Positions 44,922 through 54,777 are shown, numbered from the stretch's first letter. The stretch is DNA of 64,000 nucleotides from Calothrix sp. NIES-2100 (GCF_002368195.1 NZ_AP018178.1:5422145-5486144), one strand, 5' to 3'. Notes: a model not told the origin generated them from the letters alone. Numbers and translations: made by a program.

Positions 44922-45386
44922 ATGTATCTAACACATTCATTCATGAGTGGTGAAAAGAAGCACAAGTCTCAACAGCCTTTAATTTTAGCGGTAGAAGATA
45001 ATGATGATAATTTGTTGTTGATGGGTTATGCTCTTGATTCACTTGGTTGTAGATTCATTTGTCAATCAGACAGTATCAATACAATAGTAGTGGCAAAAGA
45101 GTACCAACCAAACTTAATTATGTTGGATATTTTGTTGCCGAGTATCAACGGTATTGAAATGGTGCGTTATTTGAAGCAAGAACCATTAACTTGCCATATT
45201 CCTGTTGTTGCAGTCACAGCTTTAGCTAGGAAAGAGGATCAAGAACGGATTTTAGAGGCGGGGTTTGATGCCTATTTAAGCAAACCTTATATGATTGATG
45301 AATTAGAAACAGTTATCCGCCGTCTACTTTGTGGACGGCTGGAGTATGACTCTGAGTCAGCGGCTTTTGAATTATGTAAAGAGTGA
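44922..45386 (+). CDS. CheY-like single-domain response regulator
   Basis: Stand-alone receiver domain, about 154 residues. ILAVEDNDDNLLL (acidic pocket), LIMLDILLPSING (phospho-Asp), VVAVTALA (Thr/Ser switch) and YLSKPYMIDEL (conserved Lys) are all present, so it should be phosphorylatable. The ATG at 44922 has GGAG 5 nt upstream; a GTG at 44916 is also in frame. It converges with a REC-kinase gene, with 36 nt between stops. The output is probably protein-protein, perhaps to the nearby kinases. Confidence 0.9.
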   Translation: MYLTHSFMSGEKKHKSQQPLILAVEDNDDNLLLMGYALDSLGCRFICQSDSINTIVVAKEYQPNLIMLDILLPSINGIEMVRYLKQEPLTCHIPVVAVTALARKEDQERILEAGFDAYLSKPYMIDELETVIRRLLCGRLEYDSESAAFELCKE

Positions 45387-45422
45387 TTTTGGCGGGAAAA
45401 TGAGCAATTAGTGAGGAGAGCG

Positions 45423-46553
45423 TCAATCTAGGTTTTTTGGCAAGCGGACTGTGAATATACTGCCTTCACCTAATACAGAACTCACCCCAATAGTACCGCT
45501 ATGTGCTTCGACAATTCTCTGGGATAAATGCAGTCCCAAGCCGCTACCTGAGCGTTTATTTCTACCTTGACGAAATCGCTCAAAAATGCTTTCTTGGTCT
45601 TCAGGAGCAATGCCATACCCTGTATCTTTCACCTCAATGGTAAGATAACTGGAATTTTCAGATGCGTCTGGTTGTTCCGCAAGCCGAATTTCGACACTTC
45701 CTGTATCTGTAAATTTAATAGCGTTGCCCACTAAATTACTCAAGACTCTTCGTAATTCTAGGCTATCACCCATAACTACACCAGCGGTTTCTCCCAAAAG
45801 GTCTAATTCATGGGTATCGAGTTTGAGAGTTATATTTTTATCCATAGCTAAAGGAGTGAGTTCACCGATCACTTCTTGAGCTGTTTCTTTGAGATTGCAG
45901 GGTTCCCAGTTTAAAGTCTTTTTACCCGCCTCAAAGCGAGAAACTTCTAAGAGGGTATTCACCATTTGCATCAAATTCTCGTTACTGCGAATCATCACGC
46001 CGATCATTTGTTTCATTTCCGGCGAAATTTTACAAAAGGTGTCTTCTATAAACAAATTCAGCATCCGATCGGCGGCTACTAGGGGAGTGCGCAAATCATG
46101 AGTCAGACGAGAAACAAAATCTTCTCGTTGACGCGCCATCTTTTTTTGTTCGTCAAGACTGCGCTTCAAACGCAATAGCGATCGCACTCTTGCTAGTAGT
46201 TCATCTGTATCAAATGGTTTGCGAATAAAGTCGTCAGCACCGACATCTAAACCTTCAACCACGCTAGATTCGTGAAAGGCTGTAATTAAAAGAATGGGAA
46301 TATAGTTTTTGTTCCCTAAAAGATCGCGAATCCGACGTGTGACTTCATAACCATCAATCCCTGGCATCATCACATCTAACAAAATTAAATCTGGTGGAGA
46401 TTGTGCCACTTTTTCTATAGCTGTTATCCCATCGGATACTAAGTCAATTTCATACCCTTCACTTTCTAAAATTGTTTGCACCAAAATTAGATTATCTATA
46501 GTATCGTCAACTGCAAGAATCCGCTCAATTTTAGAAGTTTCACTAACAGACAT
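45423..46553 (-). CDS. Response regulator-histidine kinase (REC-HisKA-HATPase)
   Basis: 376 residues. An N-terminal receiver (ILAVDDTIDNLILV; PDLILLDVMMPGIDG; FIRKPFDTDEL) is directly fused to a kinase: H-box RLTHDLRTPLVAADR (His present), N-box LRRVLSNLVGNAIKFT, G1 VKDTGYGIAPED, G2 RSGSGLGLHLSQRIVE. Cytosolic, no membrane segment. This receiver-first arrangement suggests a phosphorelay kinase controlled by another kinase. It is downstream of the similar gene at 46603-47985 on the same strand (spacing about 50 nt), so both are likely one operon. Confidence 0.93.
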   Translation of the reverse strand: MSVSETSKIERILAVDDTIDNLILVQTILESEGYEIDLVSDGITAIEKVAQSPPDLILLDVMMPGIDGYEVTRRIRDLLGNKNYIPILLITAFHESSVVEGLDVGADDFIRKPFDTDELLARVRSLLRLKRSLDEQKKMARQREDFVSRLTHDLRTPLVAADRMLNLFIEDTFCKISPEMKQMIGVMIRSNENLMQMVNTLLEVSRFEAGKKTLNWEPCNLKETAQEVIGELTPLAMDKNITLKLDTHELDLLGETAGVVMGDSLELRRVLSNLVGNAIKFTDTGSVEIRLAEQPDASENSSYLTIEVKDTGYGIAPEDQESIFERFRQGRNKRSGSGLGLHLSQRIVEAHSGTIGVSSVLGEGSIFTVRLPKNLD

Positions 46554-46602
46554 GATTGATAACTTAAATTTTCTAGAATTAATCTTATACTTTAAATGTA
46601 GC

Positions 46603-47985
46603 CTAACTTATTGATACTTTGCTGGTTTTTGGATGAGATGAATGTTGCTGCTGGTTGCCATGAGAATGAGATGAATGTTGCTGCTGGCTAGGTTGAAGAT
46701 GAGCGTGATGGGGATTTTCAGTAGCACAAAAAATATAATCACTATCCAAATTTAATGCGGCATCATCAAATGCTGTATTTAATGATTTTACCTGACGTGG
46801 CAATTCAATTCTAAACAATGAACCTACTCCCAACAGACTCTTAAGAATGATTTTACCACCCATCATTCTGACTAATGAATCTACGATCGCCAAACCCAAA
46901 CCTGTGCCAGGATATTTCCGAGTAATAGTTTGATCTACTTGGCGAAAAGCTTCAAAAATTATTTTGAAATCCCGCGCAGCTATGCCAATACCTGTATCCC
47001 GCACGGTAATTGCAACTTTATTTTGGGGAATTTCCCTGACTTCAACCCAAATAGTACCCGACTCTGTAAATTTAATGGCGTTGGAAAGTAAGTTTACTAA
47101 AATTTGTTGTACACGGGTTGAGTCATTAAAAATCCGAGGATTTGTTAATTTTATGTCAACTAATAAAGACAACCTTTTGCCTTCGGCTAAAGAACGGAGT
47201 TCCGCTACCGTATCTTCTATTATCTTAGGTAAATCAAATAATTCTGGTTTTAACTCGAACCGTCCTGTTTCCAATTTAGAAAAATCTAGCACTTCATTTA
47301 ATAGCATCAACAGATGTTTACCATTGTTGAGGATACGTTCTACCATATCCTTTTGCTGATGGGTAAGTTGACCAAATTTAGGACGGAGCAATATCTGAGA
47401 AAAGCCAATTATGGCATTCATTGGCGTGCGCAATTCATGGGATATAGTTGCCAAAAACTGCGATTTTAGCCGTGATGCTTCCAATAATCTTAAATTTTGC
47501 AGATGAATCTGTTGTCTTTGCTTTTCCAGTTCTTGGTTTTTACGAGTTAGTTGGTCATTACTTTCTTTGAGTTGGTGATGAGCCAAAGCTAAGAGCATTT
47601 CAGCACGATGAACGCGAATTGCATTTCGCAAAACTTGGTGGAGCGTTTCTGAAGATACTTTAGCTTTAGATATATAATCTGTAGCACCTGCTTTCATCAA
47701 CTCGACCGCGATTTGTTCATCTCCCGATCCAGTCAGCACTACTATCGGAACTTTAATTTCCAAAGAACGTAAGTTCTGGATCAGGGTAAGACCATCTGCA
47801 TCTGGTAGACGATAGTCCAGAAAAACACAGTCATAGGTTGTATTTTTTAAGTGAGCGATCGCATCATTACAGACGCTTACTTCTGACAATTCTATAGGTA
47901 AACCTGCTGTCGTCAGAGCAAGACGCACTGTCATGCGGTCTACTTCATCATCGTCTACAACTAAAATTTTCAGCGTCTGTTCCAT
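46603..47985 (-). CDS. Response regulator-histidine kinase with His/Gln-rich tail
   Basis: 460 residues: receiver (ILVVDDDEVDRMTVRLA; CVFLDYRLPDADG), coiled-coil linker, H-box TISHELRTPMNAIIGFS, N-box QQILVNLLSNAIKFTE, G1 VRDTGIGIAARD and G2 GTGLGLAIVDSL. The tail after about residue 425 is extremely His/Gln/Ser-rich (AHLQPSQQQHSSHSHG...), created by a short DNA duplication, and may bind metal or simply be disordered. Upstream partner in the probable operon with the gene at 45423-46553. Confidence 0.92.
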   Translation of the reverse strand: MEQTLKILVVDDDEVDRMTVRLALTTAGLPIELSEVSVCNDAIAHLKNTTYDCVFLDYRLPDADGLTLIQNLRSLEIKVPIVVLTGSGDEQIAVELMKAGATDYISKAKVSSETLHQVLRNAIRVHRAEMLLALAHHQLKESNDQLTRKNQELEKQRQQIHLQNLRLLEASRLKSQFLATISHELRTPMNAIIGFSQILLRPKFGQLTHQQKDMVERILNNGKHLLMLLNEVLDFSKLETGRFELKPELFDLPKIIEDTVAELRSLAEGKRLSLLVDIKLTNPRIFNDSTRVQQILVNLLSNAIKFTESGTIWVEVREIPQNKVAITVRDTGIGIAARDFKIIFEAFRQVDQTITRKYPGTGLGLAIVDSLVRMMGGKIILKSLLGVGSLFRIELPRQVKSLNTAFDDAALNLDSDYIFCATENPHHAHLQPSQQQHSSHSHGNQQQHSSHPKTSKVSIS

Positions 47986-49161
47986 CGGCTTTTAGTTTCG
48001 CTGTCAGATACAGGTTGATGTTGAGCATTAGCGTTTTCACATTCTTAAGATAAAGTATTTTAAAATTGAGATTGGGTAATGCTTACTAATGCTTATATTG
48101 ATTATTCATCGCTGTAGGTGTTGATTCCCAATCTCTAACCAACAAATCTGATGTCTACTAAATGAAGGGCTAACAACCTGGCAGTTATTGACCCTCAAAA
48201 GTATACACAGCTAACACAGAGTAAAATTAAATACTTGCATCAAGCTTTCAAATCAATTCTAAATAAGCAGATGATATCCTGTCCTCAGTCATTGGTGTGA
48301 GTTACACACTAACCATTATGTACCATAAGCCTGAGCATTTTTACTCATAAGCTTGGTTGGGCATAGGGCAAGAGGGCATGGAGCATGGGGCATGGGGCAT
48401 GGAAAAAAAGATTTTTATATCCCCATTGTGGGTGCGATGCCTGTAAGGTGGGAGCTTGACCTCAAAATAGATTGTTAAGTAATCTTACCTCCTGCGGTTT
48501 CCACAACTTGCTTGGCGATCGCGGGCTGTTAGAGTTTGGCAGAACGCAAAAACTTTGGTTCAATATAGCTCTTAAGGGTCGTTCACTTTCTCCTATGGCT
48601 ACTAATGGTTGTCGAAAATTTTCCATTTATTTTAAAGTTTTGATAACTTAAATATCGTAAAATCTGATGCAATTTATTTGGACATTTTATCGTTAAGGCT
48701 GTCAAAAGTCCAGAATCTAAAATAACTATTGACTTTTAAATGCCAGTCTTACGCCAATTCCTACAAGCTGGGATACCATATACAGCAGTACCTCCTCAAC
48801 AAGAACCTCTTTTTTTGGACTGTCTTACCACGCTGGCGCTGCTGGACAACTTTCATAGTTCAATAGGAGTCAATCTGCAAAATAATTGTGTTTTAAGTGA
48901 TTAAATCCTCATGAGTTCTCACTCATTAACTAAAGACGTAAAATAGGCAAAAGCAGAATTTTTACTCTATATTTCAATTGTTATCTTAAAATATCTATAC
49001 ATCTCAGGCTAGATTTTTACATCTATCTAAAACTAAAAATCGCAAATTTATTATTTCTATCGGTGGATGCAGTGTAGTATAAATATCATCTATCTTTGGT
49101 TTGGTAAAAGCAAAGAAACACCTTACATAAGTTAGTATTTCCCAAACTGGAGTTCAAAAAC
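47986..49161. other. 1.2-kb gap, mostly noncoding
   Basis: Contains GGCATGG low-complexity units (48375-48402) and a small ORF at 48740-48904. On the minus strand near 48480-48530 a short frame, AIAKQVVETAGGKIT then stop, looks like the C-terminal end of a lost gene. The 3' part is AT-rich and leads into the NarL-type gene. Confidence 0.4.
48740..48904 (+). CDS. Doubtful 54-residue ORF
   Basis: Starts MPVLRQFLQAGIPYTAVPPQ and ends NNCVLSD. The composition looks protein-like and it is preceded by AT-rich DNA, but there is no clear ribosome binding site and no known family. It could be the N-terminal fragment of a decayed gene. Confidence 0.2.
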   Translation: MPVLRQFLQAGIPYTAVPPQQEPLFLDCLTTLALLDNFHSSIGVNLQNNCVLSD

Positions 49162-49893
49162 GTGAGCGTTGCAATGAGTGAAATTAGCATTATTTTAATA
49201 GAAGATCACGATCTCACCCGCATGGGGTTAAGAGCAGCACTCCAATCTCAGACAGGAGTGAAAGTGATCGGTGAAGCAGCAAATGCCACCCAAGGATTAA
49301 AACTTTTAGAAACCGCGAAGCCAGATGTAGCTGTTGTTGATATTGGCTTACCGGATATGGATGGCATTGAACTCACCCGCAAATTTAAACGTCAGCAAGC
49401 CGAAACCGGACAAGCAACTAAGATTCTCATCCTGACAATGGATCATACAGAGGATGCGGTACTTGCAGCTTTTGCGGCGGGAGCAGATTCTTATTATATG
49501 AAAGAGACCAGTATCAGTAAATTAACTGAGGCGATACAAGCAACTTATACTGGTAATTCTTGGATCGACCCCGCGATCGCTAACGTCGTCTTGCGGAAAA
49601 TGCGTCAAGGTTTGCCTGGTGATTCCTCAAGCAATGATAAACCAAAGACCGTGAAAATAGAGGCTTTGGCATCAGAGTACGAGCAAGTTTTGGAAACCTA
49701 CCCCCTAACCCAACGCGAACTAGAAATTCTGGAATTGATTGTTGCTGGTTGTAGTAATGGGCAAATTGCCGAAAAACTATATATTACAGTCGGTACAGTC
49801 AAAACCCACGTTCGCAATATTCTCAATAAACTCTGTGCTGATGACCGTACCCAAGCAGCGGTTCGTGCCTTGCGTTCGGGATTGGTGGGATAA
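49162..49893 (+). CDS. NarL/FixJ-family response regulator
   Basis: Transcription regulator of 243 residues. The receiver domain has ILIEDHDLTRMG, VAVVDIGLPDMDG (phospho-Asp), LILTMDH and YYMKETSISKL. The C-terminal LuxR-type helix-turn-helix spans about 175-240 (LTQRELEILELIVAGCSNGQ, IAEKLYITVGTVKTHVRNIL). The GTG at 49162 has GGAG about 9 nt upstream; an in-frame ATG four codons later is the alternative. No adjacent kinase. Target genes unknown. Confidence 0.93.
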   Translation: MSVAMSEISIILIEDHDLTRMGLRAALQSQTGVKVIGEAANATQGLKLLETAKPDVAVVDIGLPDMDGIELTRKFKRQQAETGQATKILILTMDHTEDAVLAAFAAGADSYYMKETSISKLTEAIQATYTGNSWIDPAIANVVLRKMRQGLPGDSSSNDKPKTVKIEALASEYEQVLETYPLTQRELEILELIVAGCSNGQIAEKLYITVGTVKTHVRNILNKLCADDRTQAAVRALRSGLVG

Positions 49894-49914
49894 GGGGTAT
49901 GAGGAATTGGCGAC

Positions 49915-50016
49915 TGGGAAGATGAGGAGACAAGGGGGACAAGGAGGACAAGGAGGACAAGGGAAGGGGGACGCGGAGAATGACAACTGACAACTGACAA
50001 CTGACAACTGACAAAC
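49915..50016. repeat. GGACAAGGA and TGACAAC tandem repeats
   Basis: GAGACAAGGGGGACAAGGAG units (about 9-bp period, 49925-49972) pass into five TGACAAC heptamers (49980-50013). These lie between two converging genes. The same two-part arrangement occurs upstream of dnaG and near 57440-57530. Confidence 0.8.
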
Positions 50017-51375
50017 TTACAATCTTGACTGCAAACACTGCGCAATCCGTTGCGCTGCTCCTGGTTGACCCATTCGCAGCACTCCGTTGTCTGCGATTAA
50101 CTGCAAGGTGTCAGGATTTTTGAATAAAGACTGCACTACTTTGGCAATTTGTCCTGGCTGGTCTACTAAAATCAAGGATGGCCCTAAAAGGCGACTTTGC
50201 GCTTCAGCAAAGGCAGGATTATACTGAGGCCCAGAACCAGGAATGGCGATCGCAGGTTTTCCTAAACCAACAAATTGTTCTGTTGCTGTCCCGGCCATTG
50301 CGATCGCAAAATCTGCCAAATGCAAGCAGTCGTTATAGGCATGTTGAGTAATTATTAGATAAGCATTTTTTTGCTGAAATGTCAAGCAATTAGGATCGCC
50401 CAGTTGAACAGGAGATTGGGAGTGGGGACGCCAGCCTTGGTTTGTGAGAGTTTGGGATAAAGTGTGACAGTCCAAACCAGGTGCGATCGCTCCCAAAAAC
50501 ACCACTTTACCAGAGTGAAAAACTGAATCGCGATCGCGGAAACTGGCGATTAATGCAGATACAGCCACCATAATCATTTCCCAGTTATTGTAAGCTTCTG
50601 GCGCACGGGAACCAGGAAGCAGAGTTACAACCAGAGGACGACTGATTTCTTGCTGTTGCACATCCGCAGTATAAAACCGTTGAGTAGGAAACGAGGGTTC
50701 TAAAGCATCCATCATCGGATTACCTAAATCAAAAGCTGGAACTTGGAACTTTTTTAATATTTCTGTTGTCAATGAATCTCTAGGAAATACTGCTCGACAA
50801 CGGTGACGACTCATTAACCACCGTTCCCAGGGATGATAAATCGAACCGGAAAAGTTTTCCCACTTTGCACCTTTATTTTTACGTGGTAATAACCCACCTT
50901 CATCGCGCACATAATATTCTGATTTTGCTGTTCCTACAAAAGCATAGTTAGCACCACTAAAAGTTGCAAATAATAGCGGTACTATATCACCCACAGCTAA
51001 AATAGCCCTGTGATTTCCTAATTTTTTTTGATGACTAACCCAACGGCGTACGGCTTTAATTTGGCTCAAAGTAAGTTGCAATAAACCACCACGGACATCT
51101 CTTACTAATTGGTGATTATCCATATAAATAAAACCGCCAGAAGGCATACTACGCACTGAACCAATCACAGGAATATCTAAATTTTGGTAAGCGCGTCCTT
51201 CACCCACCAGAGGTAAAGCAAAAATATCTGGTGGGTTTGATTGTTGCAACAATGCTTGTAAAATCCTGACTGCAATTATATCCTCACCATGACCATTGCT
51301 TAAAACGAGTAATTGCAAACGAGAACTGGGAGATTGGGGCTGGGAAACTACGGATGACGGGGATAGATCGCTCAT
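50017..51375 (-). CDS. Lipid-A-disaccharide synthase-related glycosyltransferase
   Basis: 452-residue protein of the cyanobacterial/plastid LpxB-related family (GT-B fold). LLVLSNGHGEDIIAVRILQAL, ALPLVGEGRAYQN, ILAVGDIVPLLFA, VTLLPGSRAPEAYNNW and IAMAGTATEQFVGLGKPAIA are seen, the last two matching donor-sugar binding loops. Cyanobacteria do not make classical lipid A, so the substrate is probably another glycolipid. No other lpx gene is in the window. It may be membrane associated, but no helix is predicted by eye. Confidence 0.85.
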   Translation of the reverse strand: MSDLSPSSVVSQPQSPSSRLQLLVLSNGHGEDIIAVRILQALLQQSNPPDIFALPLVGEGRAYQNLDIPVIGSVRSMPSGGFIYMDNHQLVRDVRGGLLQLTLSQIKAVRRWVSHQKKLGNHRAILAVGDIVPLLFATFSGANYAFVGTAKSEYYVRDEGGLLPRKNKGAKWENFSGSIYHPWERWLMSRHRCRAVFPRDSLTTEILKKFQVPAFDLGNPMMDALEPSFPTQRFYTADVQQQEISRPLVVTLLPGSRAPEAYNNWEMIMVAVSALIASFRDRDSVFHSGKVVFLGAIAPGLDCHTLSQTLTNQGWRPHSQSPVQLGDPNCLTFQQKNAYLIITQHAYNDCLHLADFAIAMAGTATEQFVGLGKPAIAIPGSGPQYNPAFAEAQSRLLGPSLILVDQPGQIAKVVQSLFKNPDTLQLIADNGVLRMGQPGAAQRIAQCLQSRL

Positions 51376-51740
51376 ATATAACCATCAAGTTTGATTTTTG
51401 AAATGAGAACAGGGAAACAAAGGAGGAAAATGGATTAATCGATGTTTGAGATATCAAACCACAAATAAATACAAATGCACACAGATAAATACCAGTGTTT
51501 ATCCGGATTCATCTCTGGTTAATTTTTTTCTGATTCGGATACTTCCCAGGAGTCTATTTTTTTCAAAACTTAAAAAGGATGGCCGTAAGAAACAAAAACA
51601 CATATTTAAATGTCTATGTAGATAAAGAGGTAGGAATGGGGATAAAAAAGACTTAAGCAGCTGGAAGTTAGTATTATCCCCGTTGACGAACCTCGCTACA
51701 AATAATTACCAGTAAATTAAGGCTATATAGGCTAAATATT
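51376..51740. other. Promoter region between the LpxB-related and Omp85 genes
   Basis: About 365 bp of AT-rich DNA between diverging genes. No hairpin, repeat or regulator site could be named. Confidence 0.4.
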
Positions 51741-54044
51741 ATGCGAGTTTCTTCTGCTGCAATTTTTACTTTAGCGACATTGGCGGCTAATAATGCCACT
51801 CAGCAAGCAATGGCTACACCTACCACAAATGCCATTTCAACTGAAAAAGCAAGTAAATTGGTAGTCCCGGTAATTGAGGAATCGCCAGCACGCACAGAAG
51901 CAGTTTCAGCACCGGAAACCGTAATTTCTCAACAATTTTCGCAAAATCCTGTGGTTTTGCAAAGCGATGTTAATCATAATTCTTCAGTAACGTCAAAGAC
52001 AGGGGATAAGGGAGAGAAGAAGAATTTACAAGTTGTGTTACCTGTTTCCTCTAACTCGGCTGCTGTTTCTCAGGTAAAGGAGATACAGGGGAATTCTAAA
52101 GTTACAGTCCCGAAAATTCAAGCGCAAACGGCAACGCCTACTGCTACCAGGGATAAGGGGGACAAGGTAGAGAAGAAGAATTTACAAGTTGTGTTACCTG
52201 TTTCCTCTAACTCTGCTGCTGTTTCTCAGGTAAAGGAGATACAGAGGAATTCTAAAGTCACAGTTCCGAAAATTCAAGCGCAAACGGCAACGCCTACTGC
52301 TACCAGTGACAGTAATTTAGTTGTCATAGCTACAGATGTGCAAATATTGGGAGCAAGTCAGGAATTACAGCAGATCATTCGCAAGGTAATTAAAACCCAA
52401 AAAGGGGGAGATACCAGCCAAAGTCAGCTACAAAAAGATGTGGCGGCAATTTTGGATACAGGTTTATTTACAACTGCTAATGTAAATAGCCGGATTACGC
52501 CCGCTGGGTTAAATGTAGTGTATCAGGTGCAACCAGTAGTAGTGCGATCGCTCCAACTTTCAGGGGCAAAAGTACTTACCTATCAAGTGGCGCAGAGTCA
52601 ATTCCAATCCCAAATTGGTGCTGTCATTAGTCCGGCGACACTCCAGCAAGCAGTGGAAAAAATTAATAAATGGTATGCCGATAATGGTTACAATCTCGCC
52701 AGGGTGATGTCAATTAAACCCACCCGTGAGGGAATTCTCAACATTAATGTTGCAGAAGGCTTGGTAGGGGATATCAAGTTTCGCTTTATCAACGAGGACG
52801 GTAAAACAGTTGATAGCAAAGGTAACCCAGTAGCGGGACGTACCAAACCCGATTTTATTCGGCAACAATTAACACTCAAATCAGGTGAAATATTCCGAGA
52901 AAATACTGTTCGCCAAGATGTCCAACAGCTATATCGCACAGGTTTATTTGAAACTGTGAATGTGGCTTTAGAAGGAGATGCATCAAAGGTAAATTTAGTC
53001 TACGAACTCAAAGAAGCAGGCGCCCGTGCTGTGAACTTGGGTGGTAGTTACAACGCCGACCAAGGTATTATGGGCACATTAAACTATCAAGACCAGAATG
53101 TCGGCGGCGTTAACAATACTTTGGGTTTGAATGTAGGTGTTGGGTTGCGTGACTTCCAATTTGATACTAAATATACCAGTCCCTATCGGGAAAATAACCC
53201 CGATCGCCTAGGATATACCATTAATGCCTTTCGGCGGCGGGAACTGTCCCAAACATTTGATGATGAAATCCCATTAGCAAACGGCGACCGAGCCAGAGAA
53301 GGTCGGATTGGCGGTGGTATTAGCTTTCAAAGACCAATAGACGATTGGGATACATCCTTAGGATTTAACTACAACCGCATTAGTATCCGCGATCGCGAAG
53401 GTAATGTTACCCCAAAAGATGCCCAGGGAAATCCTCTCACCGCTAGCGGTACTGGTATCGATGACCTAACCACAGTATCTTTTAGCGCCAGCCAAGACCG
53501 ACGAAATAACCCCCTCAATCCCACCCAAGGTTCTCTCCTTAAATTAAGTACAGAACAATCCATTCCCATTGGCGACGGGAATATATCCATGAATCGCGTA
53601 CAAGCTAATTTTAGCCAGTATGTGCCAGTACAGATATTTAGCAGCAAACAACCACAAGTATTTGCCGTAAATTTGCAAGCTGGTACAGTTTTGGGAACTT
53701 TACCACCTTATGAAGCCTTTAACTTAGGAGGTGCTAATTCAGTACGTGGTTATAATACTGGGGCAGTTGGCAATGGACGCAGTTATGTATTAGCTTCAGC
53801 AGAATACCGCTTTCCCATCGTCTCAGCCGTCGGCGGTGTCTTGTTTGCTGACTTCGCCTCAGACTTAGGTTCTGGTAATACTGTCTTAGGAGATCCAGCA
53901 GGCGCACGGGGTAAACCAGGTAACGGCTTTGGTTATGGTGCTGGAGTCCGCCTCGACTCACCCCTAGGCGTACTGCGGGCTGACTATGGTATTAACGACC
54001 AAGGAGAAAGCCGAGTGCAATTTGGTATTGGTCAGCGGTTTTAG
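51741..54044 (+). CDS. Omp85/BamA-family outer membrane protein with POTRA domains
   Basis: 767 residues. A signal peptide region is followed by a ~200-residue Thr/Val/Gln-rich spacer, then about three POTRA-type domains (including VRSLQLSGAKVLTYQVAQSQ; QQAVEKINKWYADNGYNLAR; INVAEGLVGDIKFRF; GEIFRENTVRQDVQQLYRTG). The C-terminal ~350 residues form the beta barrel (GSYNADQGIMGTLNYQDQNV; FNLGGANSVRGYNTGAVGNG; FGYGAGVRLDSPLGVLRADY), ending in phenylalanine as outer membrane proteins do. It inserts or exports outer membrane proteins. The spacer contains an exact in-frame duplication (156 bp). Confidence 0.92.
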   Translation: MRVSSAAIFTLATLAANNATQQAMATPTTNAISTEKASKLVVPVIEESPARTEAVSAPETVISQQFSQNPVVLQSDVNHNSSVTSKTGDKGEKKNLQVVLPVSSNSAAVSQVKEIQGNSKVTVPKIQAQTATPTATRDKGDKVEKKNLQVVLPVSSNSAAVSQVKEIQRNSKVTVPKIQAQTATPTATSDSNLVVIATDVQILGASQELQQIIRKVIKTQKGGDTSQSQLQKDVAAILDTGLFTTANVNSRITPAGLNVVYQVQPVVVRSLQLSGAKVLTYQVAQSQFQSQIGAVISPATLQQAVEKINKWYADNGYNLARVMSIKPTREGILNINVAEGLVGDIKFRFINEDGKTVDSKGNPVAGRTKPDFIRQQLTLKSGEIFRENTVRQDVQQLYRTGLFETVNVALEGDASKVNLVYELKEAGARAVNLGGSYNADQGIMGTLNYQDQNVGGVNNTLGLNVGVGLRDFQFDTKYTSPYRENNPDRLGYTINAFRRRELSQTFDDEIPLANGDRAREGRIGGGISFQRPIDDWDTSLGFNYNRISIRDREGNVTPKDAQGNPLTASGTGIDDLTTVSFSASQDRRNNPLNPTQGSLLKLSTEQSIPIGDGNISMNRVQANFSQYVPVQIFSSKQPQVFAVNLQAGTVLGTLPPYEAFNLGGANSVRGYNTGAVGNGRSYVLASAEYRFPIVSAVGGVLFADFASDLGSGNTVLGDPAGARGKPGNGFGYGAGVRLDSPLGVLRADYGINDQGESRVQFGIGQRF
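51998..52309 (+). repeat. 156-bp tandem duplication within the Omp85 gene
   Basis: Two near-identical 52-codon copies start at about 51998 and 52154 (KNLQVVLPVSSNSAAVSQVK in both). They differ at few bases. The second copy begins with GGATAAGGGGGACAAGG, which resembles the intergenic GGACAAGG low-complexity repeats. The duplication lengthens the spacer ahead of the POTRA domains. Confidence 0.88.
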
Positions 54045-54122
54045 AAATTGGGCATTGGTCAATGGTCAATAGTCAATGGTCATTTGTCTTCCTTGTCTCC
54101 CTTGTCTCCTCTGCACCATACG

Positions 54123-54294
54123 TGTCAACTTAACGTGAAACCCAAGCTATTGAGAGATCTCTCAAGTACCATCACGATCCACGTTACCCCACCCCGGCTT
54201 TGCTGACGCAAAACCTCCCCTCCCCTTGCCCAGGGGAGGGGATTGAGGGGTGGGGTAAACGTCTGTGGGATAAGTGTTTGAGCTTAAGTTGACA
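54123..54294. repeat. MITE-like element, copy 1 (TGTCAACTTAA ends)
   Basis: Perfect 11-bp terminal inverted repeats, TGTCAACTTAA (54123-54133) and TTAAGTTGACA (54284-54294). Inside is a nested palindrome TTACCCCACCCC ... GGGGTGGGGTAA. 172 bp, no ORF. The same ends and core occur at 54803-54982. Confidence 0.85.
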
Positions 54295-54327
54295 TCAATG
54301 CCTCTGCACCCCTCCCTACTTGAAAAC

Positions 54328-54616
54328 CTAATCTGCTTCTCCAATGAGAGTAAAAGCCGCCCAATCAATGGGATTCGGATTATTTTTCATCGTCTTCAGC
54401 ATCGCCTGTCGCAGCGCTTGCGCTTTGTCAGGACTTTTTTGCAGATTTTGATAAAATTCCGTGCTGAAATAGTCGATCTGCTTCAACTTTGCGGTCTGCT
54501 GGTGTTTGCGCCAATACCTGCGACACCTGGAATAATGGAGGCAAATTGGCGATGGGTTGTGAAATAGTCAAGATGACGGTGATTAATGCGGTTAAACTAA
54601 GTTTGCGATCGCGCAT
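54328..54616 (-). pseudogene. Deleted remnant of a CHAT-domain (caspase-like) TPR protein
   Basis: The N-terminal part (MRDRKLSLTALITVILTISQ, signal peptide, then TPADRKVEADRLFQ, typical of secreted TPR-CHAT proteins) runs directly, with a frame shift, into a typical CHAT C-terminus in another frame (FYQNLQKSPDKAQALRQAML, then NPIDWAAFTLIGEAD and stop). About 600-900 residues of the middle appear deleted. The junction is near 54474-54480. Confidence 0.75.
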
Positions 54617-54777
54617 GGCTGGTATTTACCGTTAGGAGTTTCCATCCAGGAGGTGGACGTTGATTAACATATACCTCTGGTCGGTTGGAGCATATGCAAA
54701 ATTCAGCAACCAATAACCGTTAAGGGACTTCCAAATAAAAAAATATTCCAATCATTAACCTACCAAACCCGCAACTC

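Noticed and set aside
48480..48530. Minus-strand fragment AIAKQVVETAGGKIT
   Set aside because: It could be a C-terminal relic, but an in-frame stop lies a few codons upstream and no family could be named.
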